Translations under genes and position numbers: made by a program
In this document: positions 52,801 through 61,300 of the stretch, one piece after another
How positions within the stretch are numbered: position 1 is the stretch's first letter
Layout: each line of letters begins with the position of its first letter
NCBI GenBank assembly: GCA_965153355.1
Contig: OZ231126.1
Coordinates: 19,654,001 to 19,718,000 of the forward strand
From: Flaccisagitta enflata
Lineage: Eukaryota; Chaetognatha; Sagittoidea; Aphragmophora
Length of the DNA: 64,000 nucleotides
Direction of reading: 5' to 3'
The notes under the pieces: generated by a model
The model's input: only the letters and a program-made list of their open reading frames with translations
Told to the model about the DNA's origin: nothing
Databases searched by the model: none

Positions 52801-54610
52801 CAAGATCAAATGGACAAATGCAACACCATTTACCTGAATAGGTCAGCGTCAATTTCAGTGTTTTCTGCCGTACAAAACTCCTGCTTGCTTACATCTTTCT
52901 TCATCAGAAACAAGGAAAAAAATAATGAATAACCCGTCACTCGTTCATTCATCGAGCATGATGATATGATGTGGTTTATAAAACAAACTGAGCAATCTCT
53001 TTGTCCCCTTCCTCACAGGCAACCCAATCATCGTAAGAGACTCTTAGTTCCCTCTGAGTTGGTTAAGCCCAATCCGAAATGTTACGTTTGTTCGGCCAAA
53101 CCGGAAGTCAATCTCCGCGTCAATATCGAGAAGATGACCGTCGGCGCCTTCGAGGAGAAAGTGTTGAAGGGACGATTCGGCATGGTGGCTCCAGACGCCG
53201 AAATTGACGATGGCAAAGGAACCATTCTCATTTCCAGCGAGGAAGGTAAGTGGTTGATACGTATTCACCTACAGTCCTACACAAACAAAATAAATTTGTA
53301 CTTACAATGATCGAAGGATCGTCGTTGCGCTCATCTCTCTCGTTACTCGTGTTGTCGGTCAACTTTACCCCTTGGCCCTCACTGAACGACACTGGATCAC
53401 GCAATTTCTCAACCACTCCCGTCCTCCATCTCCTAGGCGAGACGGAAGGGAACATGTCGAAGCCCTTGTCCGCGTTCATCACCACCGCCGCGACTTGCTT
53501 CAAAGCGGACGACTTCCTTCAAAACTACAGTCTTAACGTTTGGCTGCATCACACCGAAGACTTGGAAGATGGCAAAGACTTTGAACTTATCGGCGATGTG
53601 ACCGAGGGCGATCTCAAACCGAAAGAGGTGTGTATGATAGTCCCTGTTTATATCCTATTTCAGTATTTACTATTTAACAGGGGTACGAAAGCTAAAAAGT
53701 TTTTAACCTTTTTTAACTTTTTTTAACTTTTTACAACTTAAGTTAAAAAAGTTAAAAAATAAAAAAGTTAAAAAAGGTTAAAAAGTTAAAATGTTAAATT
53801 AAAAAGTTAAAAATATTAAAAAAGTTAAAAAAAAGGTTAAAAAGTTAAAATAAAAAACTTTGATAGCCCATGGTTTTAGTCAGTCTTTTTTTTTGCAGTT
53901 TTTAATATTTTTTAACTTTTTACATTTTTTTTTTTTCATTTTTTAACTTTTTATTTTTAACTTTTAATTTTAATATTTTTTAACATTTTTTAACTTTTTT
54001 TAACATTTTTTAACTTTTTAACCTTTTTTAACCTTTTTTAACTTTTTTTAACTTTTTACAACTTTTAAAAAAGTGGTTAAAAAGTTAAAAAGTTAAAAAA
54101 AGTTAAAAAATTTTTAGCTTTCGTACCCCTGATTTAAGCTATCTTCAGCGGTTTTCCGTTGTCATTTATTTCATGCTTTTGACTCAATTTGATAGGAGGC
54201 GAAAAACGGAGAGGCAACGAACGGATCTGACAATGCTTCAAATGGCGCCAACGGTGACGCCGGTGCAGTCATTGAAGACGACGACGATCTTATTTGTACC
54301 GACGACGAACCCGCCGCACCTCCATCTCCAAGGTTACTCGCTTACTTGTTTCTTGTCATTATTGTGATAAGCAGCTGTTGGTCTTCTCATTTTCTTCACT
54401 GCGTTGTCATCAGTGAATATGTTAAGGTAATATGTTTAAAGGTAATTTCAATAAAACAAAGTTCAAGAAATATTCTTTCCTTCCCTTGTGCATTACAGAG
54501 GAAAGAAGAGAACCGCATCGGAAGAGGAAACGGTCGAGCCGCTGGCCAAGAAGAAAGCCAGGAAGTCGGTGGATCCCGATGTCGAAGAAGTCGAGATGAT
54601 CACGCTTTAA
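49854..54610 (+). CDS. UBA2: SUMO-activating enzyme subunit 2 (UBA2/SAE2)
   Basis: 12 exons: 49854-50027, 50506-50675, 50857-51011, 51163-51360, 51490-51668, 52069-52204, 52472-52587, 52708-52841, 53019-53245, 53437-53627, 54196-54332, 54499-54610. They sum to 1929 nt, 642 aa, the usual UBA2 length, with all phases closing. It has the ATP-binding GAGGIG (37-42) after an Ala-rich start, and [16 protein letters not shown]. The catalytic Cys186 lies in [16 protein letters not shown], and the zinc ligands are CYEC (171-174) and CYVC (442-445). Next come a ubiquitin-like domain, an Asp-rich tail and a basic KKKARK nuclear signal near the end. With SAE1 it adenylates SUMO and forms the E1 thioester. 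Introns 5 and 10 carry MITEs. Confidence 0.97.
51879..52039. mobile_element. Pogo-like MITE in UBA2 intron 5
   Basis: 161 bp. The left end is CAGTGGAACCCCGC; the right end read inward is CAGTAGGACCCCGC, followed by TA. The left flank is CA, so the TA duplication is not clean. Inner aataaagg/cctttat-like motifs repeat several times. Confidence 0.7.
53678..54131. mobile_element. MITE with 21-bp TIR in UBA2 intron 10
   Basis: 454 bp. Ends are CAGGGGTACGAAAGCTAAAA and its reverse complement. It is flanked by ATTTAA on both sides (53672-53677, 54132-54137), a 6-bp match. The body is almost wholly made of gttaaaaa / tttttaac repeats, so it folds back on itself many ways. The CAGGGG ends recall hAT elements, but the duplication is shorter than the expected 8 bp. 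Confidence 0.8.
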
Positions 54611-55344
54611 ACATTGCATCGATATTTCGACTTTCAATCTTGCTCTGTTTTATTTATCCATCATTGGACTCATTTTTACGTTGCGCAAGACATCTACTTC
54701 AATATCCATTTTCTCCAACTGTGATGGGAGCCCTACGTGGTCATTTTCCCGCTCGTGAGATACAATTGACAATTCATCGAAAATTGGAAATCTCAAACTT
54801 CGTATTGTTTCACTTCAACGTTCGCATTCCAGTCTCTTTACCTCGGCGTACGACGGCCCACGATGAGCTCACTGAAGGCAGATAAGCTGATTATGATATG
54901 ACGCTTTCATCTATCGCCATAGATAACTACGAAAGATGTGGCTTCGATTATCCATTAGGTGATCATTTATTATTGTCCCCTCTTAGAGTTACACTGTCAG
55001 TAGCTTTTCAGTTGACTCTCAAAATCCTGGCAGCGATTCTATCTGGTTTTCATCAAGGGAGGGAAGGGGGAATTATTGGAAATATAATTGAGATTTCAGA
55101 ATTTCGTTTTATGTATCATTTGCGCCTCATAATATCTCGTTGTTCAACCTTTTTCTCGTCGTTCCGTCGTTATTCATTTACAAAAGTTGTATTTTTCCGT
55201 GGCCATATATTTTACTCTACCTTCTCCATACCAGCCAGAGATTACAACCGCATTTCCATGAGTCCACCACGCTAAATACGTAACCACATTTTGACAAAGT
55301 TTATCTCTTCACGGGAACGTGAGTGGAGCTCGCGCGCCGGCGAG
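54611..55344 (+). other. UBA2-KIF23 intergenic region
   Basis: 734 bp with no gene or repeat recognised. GC rises toward the KIF23 start (gctcgcgcgccggcgag just before the ATG), suggesting a promoter-proximal GC-rich patch. Confidence 0.45.
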
Positions 55345-58300
55345 ATGGTGAACGAGGCCGCGCGCGTGCGCACTCCGGGGGCGCAGCGTCGGAAACGTAA
55401 TCCTGGCGTTGGGGGAACGGCACCTCCGGAAGTACGCGATCCCGTAGAAGTGATGTGTCGCGTGCGTCCGCTACCACAAGGCCAGGAAGACACGTGCATC
55501 GCCGTTCTTAATGAGCAGACGCTTCGTTTAACGCCGCCGGAACAATCCCGCGCTTATCTTAACAGGTAAAAACCGTCATTCTTTAAAACCTCCTAGAGAT
55601 ATGCGCGGCCGTTGACAATCTGTTCGTGAATTTCAAGTGATCTTCTAACAAAGCGGCCGTTCGCATGTAATTGACCTATGTACCTAATTTCCTTTTTTTG
55701 TCCGCGACGGAATATCATTCCGACGCGGACTATAATTCAAGGCGGGTGGGTGTCGTCGTCGTTGTCGTTGTCGTTGTCGTCGTCGTCGTCGTCCCGGATT
55801 TTAAAAAATGGATAACTTTTTTATGCTTTGACCGATTTGGTTCATATTTGGTGGGAAGTTGTACTAGGGTAAGGCGCTTTACATCCTATCCGATTTTTGT
55901 GATCCGACCAACCCAACCGGCCCAACCAGCCTACCGGCCTAAAAGTGAAAAACGTGCATAACTTTGGCATTTTTCAACCAATTTAGCTGAAATTTGGTAT
56001 GGAGTCTCTAAATGGAAGGCCTCAACATATGTATATGATTTATATGCATTTGAGCATGCTAACCGGCCAAACCGACCTACCACCCAACCAGCCAACCCGC
56101 CTAAAAGTGAAAAACTTGCATAACTTTGTCATTTTTCAACCAATTTGGTTGAAACTTAGCATGGGGTCTCTAAATGGAAGAACTCAACATATGCACACTA
56201 TTAAACCAAACCAGCCTACCACCCAACCACCCTACTAGCCTAAGAGTGAAAAATGTGCATAACTTTGCTATTTTTCAACGGATTTGCATGAAACTTTGTA
56301 TGGAGGCTTTAAATGTAAAGACTTATAGTTTTAGGGAACTTACAGGGTTAGCGATCTTTTGGTCATAGCGATCTTATGGAATTGGTGATCTTTAACCCCC
56401 CTCCGTCGCGGACCCAGATACTGTTCAGATTTTTTTTTTTATACCATCTCGGTCAAAAATATCGTCTCAGTAAAAAATGAAGTTATTTGTTGCTATTATT
56501 TTTTGCAATAAATTTAATTTTTTTGTAGTAATGTTTTGTCTAGGTTTTCTAGGTATTAGATATCTGTAATTATTTGGGAAGACATAGATGAAGGATTTTT
56601 AATCAATTTTGTACAACAAGTCCTTTGATTTTCATAGAATTTTTTTTCATTGGTATTTTCAAACTAAAGTATATTCATTTTTATATAAAACCCAAACGGT
56701 TTGAGCTAAAAAAATCTCCTTGGTGTCATTAGGCAGATTTTTTGAAGCTCTTTCTAATGGTCACCTATTTATATATGATTTTATCATGATAAGCCCCCCC
56801 AAAAAACAAAAATAAACAGGTTAATATTTTTTCCCTTATTTTTTGCATATTTTCTGTTCTTTGTTGAAGTGAATGTTTTCACTCTTTTAGCTCTAAAATC
56901 TAAACGAATTGAGCTACTGAACTCTGCTTGGTGGCATTTTGAAGATTTTTTCAAGCTCTTTCCAATGGTCACTGATTTCAATATGTTTTTTTAAGTAGTT
57001 TTATCTCAAATAAGCTATAGAGGTGAGACGATATTTTTGACCAAGATGGTACACTCAAGCTGAGGTGGGTTAATACTCAAGTTGATTTATTATCGGCAAT
57101 AAAAGATCAAAATGCCGCGATTCAATTTACAATTGTAATCAAGTAACAACATGATCAATAAACATTATTCAACCTCATAAACCGAGCATTCATCATCTTC
57201 CGCGATCAAGTTTTCTTCTTTTCTCTGCCCCGCTTTGCCGATGCTGTCCCCACGAAGTTTTCTTCTCCTAACTTTGTGAAATTGTCGATGGACTGCTAAC
57301 CAATCCTTTGCATAGCACTCTTGACTGCAGTAGAAAGCCCGTGGTGAAATGCCATCGCGGCGACATTGTTCGCAGCAAAGGAAGGGCGCCGCGGCGTCTT
57401 CGTGTTGATGGTTTTCGTTTTCTCCGTTGGTTCCATTCTCCTTTCTCTTGCAATCGAACGCGCTGCAATTTCGACGGCGACGCCGCAGCTGTGAATGACG
57501 ACAACAACAGCAACGCCGCCCTTGGGACTGGAGATTTTCCCCGACCCCGATGCTGTCATCCTCGCTGTCCAAATCATCTCCAACGAGGAAGACTTGATCA
57601 GCCGCTGCCCCCTCATCATCATCTTCCTCCTTTACCTGAGCACATTCTTGCAAAAGTGACCCGCGTTTCGTTACCTCGCCGATACCCTCCTTCTTCCTCG
57701 CATCGTGGCATCGATAGTGCACGAGTTTCCAATCATCCAAGAAGCAGTCTTCGCTGCAGTAAAAATTCCGCGGAGGTATGTGGTCGGCTTGACACTGGAA
57801 GCAGCATCGGAACGTCCCCGGTGCCGATTCCCGTTTCGTGCACACTGATGAGGAGCAATACCGAAGGCGATGAGACAGTTCAAAGATCACATTCGGCCGT
57901 GGCTTCTCTATAATCGACAATGCGTCGGCAAACTTGGCGGTCGCGGCGTCGATTGCTTCAAATAGTGGTTCAACCTCAACTCGTCCCGAAGCGTGTTCCA
58001 CGAACCAAAGTGCTCTCTTTATCCATGGCAACTTTTCTCGCGCTTTCTTCAAAAAGAGGAGCAATTCTATCTCTGTTCTTTTGCCCGCAGTGGAGAGTTC
58101 GGCGATGGTCGCCTCACCAGCTCGGACGCAATCGGCGCATCGTTGCCCATCCTCGGCTACCGGTAATTGAGTCATATTGCGATGAGGGTCACATCGCGGG
58201 ACTTGGTGCTTCATCGCGTAAGAGATTTTCTTGGTCATTTCTTGATAAAAGGACTTTATTGTTGCGTGAATTTGCTTGGCACCAGCGATAACGTCATCGC

Positions 58301-61300
58301 GCGACGCTCTCGTGGCTTCTCTCTCTTCAGCTGTGAGAACTGCGCCGACAGTTTTGTTGGCATCGAAGAACTGATCCAATCGCTCATTCATGAACTTGAA
58401 GCAGAATTCCTTCCACTCGACCAACCTCTGATTCTTCAGGAGAAAATTTTCGTACTCGCGTCTGAAATTTCCCGCATTCTGGGCCAGCGAAGCGATTTTC
58501 TCACTTATGAGAGTGGCGAATTTCGCGGCTTCGTCTGACCGCTGTTTTCTATCGCGGAAGTTATGTTTGTCCACCGATAAGTCGTCGTTTACTAGCCTTC
58601 CTAACCAGTCGCAATGTGAGTCGTTAGCTTTTTCCGCTTCTTCCTTGGCGTTGACGGTAACATACCACACGTCGCGGAGTCGTTTGAGATCGTCGACGGT
58701 ATCGCCTCCGGCACGATCACGCTCCGCCTTCTTAAACTCCGCTGTGGCCGCTTTCAAAGCTGATCTCCAGTATTTGACACTGTCGAACCATTGCCTTGCC
58801 TTCGAATTTGCATGGGTGATGATGAGGTTTTTTAGTTGTATTTCAAGCGTGAACATCTCTATGAAGGACTTATCAAGCTTCTCGTACATTTTATCCATGC
58901 ACCTGGTCTGCTCATTGAATGAGGCTTTTATGAACTCCTCCTTCGATCCTAGTTCAGTTACGGCCAATAGATCTTCCTCCGCCGTCGCTAATTTGGATGA
59001 TTTGAAGGAAGTTTCCGCCTCTTGCCTGCACGGAGCTTTCGATCCTGGATGGGAATGGTTGCCAGCACCCTCTGTCCGAACCTCATTCGAAGTGGGGTCG
59101 CGATCGTGGTTTGCTGATTGGAACTCATCGTCGATCACAGTCGGCGACATTGACGATGGTTCATGCTGCATGGATGAATCTTGCTCACGTTGCTCCTTGG
59201 GTTTTTCTTTCGCAAACAGCTTGTTGTGGAGTGACTCCATAATTTTGTAAGCAAGAGTCATGTCGTCGACGCATCTGGCGTAGGTTTGATAATGATCTAG
59301 GCCAAATGTTGTGTACTGCCACGTTGGCTCGTCGCGGTTTTTCGTGATAAATGAGTGCCTATCGGAACTTGCCATCCATTGCTCGAACTGCTTTCGATCA
59401 GAGGCAGTCGCGGTTACCGGCTCGTTCAATTTGGTAGATGAGTTTGAGGTAGTTGTAGGCGATGTGCCGTTCGATGCGGCTGACATTTCAGAAGTCCTTC
59501 CTGGGGCTGACTTGAGGCTACAAATGTCGGGCGGGAGTAAAAAAAAGAAGAAAAAATGATATTTGATTAAATGGATTAGGGAATGAGTAGGAATTGAGAA
59601 AACGTCAATGTCGTTTTTGATCAATGGTTAGGATAATGACAATCGTGATTATGACATCAATGACGAAGATGATGGTTATGATGAAAACAATTAGTCATGG
59701 TCATGGGTAGACTTAGACTCGAAAATTTTCCTAGGTCAGTCAGTAGCTCAATCTTTTGCATGGACCTGCTCAGCGCTTTCAATAATGTACGTTTCAAATT
59801 TCAAGGTTCTGGCTCAAATACTTTAAAAGTTATGAGCACTTGTTTGAACCATATCAAACTAGAAAAATTCCAGGAGAATCTCTAAACTTTCTTTTGAAAT
59901 ATGGCCGACACAAAAAAGTGAAATTACAAAATTTTGGATCTAGGCGAATCAAGCAATTTCCTATCAAATAAACCCCACTTTTTTTTTTTGAAAAAAAAAA
60001 TCCTCATTAAGGGCTTTTTGGGGCCCCTAGGGGCCCCTAAGAAGTTCAATATTTTGGTCAATGAGATCAACAGAGTTATGTGCATATGCCAAGGTATCAT
60101 TCAGGAACAAATTCAAGCAGATTAGTTCAAGCTAGAGTTCATGCCGTTACTACCTTCGGACCGGCCGCATATAAAAGAGAAATAAGAATTTTCACAAGGA
60201 CTTAGATTTAGGATCTGAGGTCAATATCTATCATGGGATGATGGTATTTATGACAGAAATGGCGATGACGTTAAGAAATGTAAACTGGGTTATCTAACGT
60301 GACCGGGGGAGTAGAGACGGCGGCAAAGAAGACATATCAATGGCAGTAAATAGTAAGCAGTACCCGTGCCCTGCTCAAGTGGTTTGTGATTTTATTGAGG
60401 GGGGAGCAGGGCAGTGGCCCCAAAGGAGGCAGTCATGTAGAATTCGGGGGCTGGGGGTAATCTGTCCATCCATCCGTTTGTCCATCCATCCTCAAGTCTC
60501 AAAGAGTTGGGTGTCTTCAATTAAAACTGCAAATTTTCCATGGAAAATTGACAAAAAAATGAAACTCAACAAAATGCATGGAATAACATGGAAAATTCAC
60601 CAAATTATTAAACTATGCGATATTCCCAGTGTATAAGGTTGAAAATTTGCCAAATCATTGAGATAAATGCCAAATTCCCACTGAATAACATAGAAAATTG
60701 ACAAGAAAATTTTTATTAGTTGCAAAAGCGATACCCGATGCCCTAATATTAGTGTATGTGAGGATGAGACGATAAGAGGGGCAGCAGCGCCGGAAGGGCT
60801 GATAACCTATCATATCGATTAATCATTACCGTTTTTTAATCAGTGGTCTTTTTGCACTGTTTTTGGTCTAGGGAGAAAGGAATGGACTGAAAGAAGAAAT
60901 GAATAAAAACACATTTGGTCCAGCATGGTTGAATACCCTGAGGATTGTGAATTTGGGAAAGACGGATGATATCTGGTCATAGATATATATGGCCCGCAAA
61001 ATAAGTGTGATTGGTCTGAAGATAGCTATGCCATGGTACTGCGGCTGTAGTAAATTGTCGCTTGCTGACAGTTTGTCAATCTTGCTTGCTGACAGTTTGT
61101 CACTCTTACGTGTAGCAGATGTGTTATAAGCCTTTTTAACGGCTTTGCCTTTCCAAAAAAATTGCGAGATGTATTGATTTGGATTCCGCGAACCATAGCG
61201 AACAAATCCTGACGTCGAATATTTTTTTTCTGTTTTTACTAGTTTCTTTAATATTTTTTTTCTGTTTTTACAAGTTTCTTTTTTTATTTCAAATCTTGTT

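Noticed and set aside
57920-59250. Plus-strand frames of 123-247 codons in KIF23 intron 1
   Set aside because: They are antisense shadows of the MYND gene; only the minus strand shows the zinc-finger pattern.
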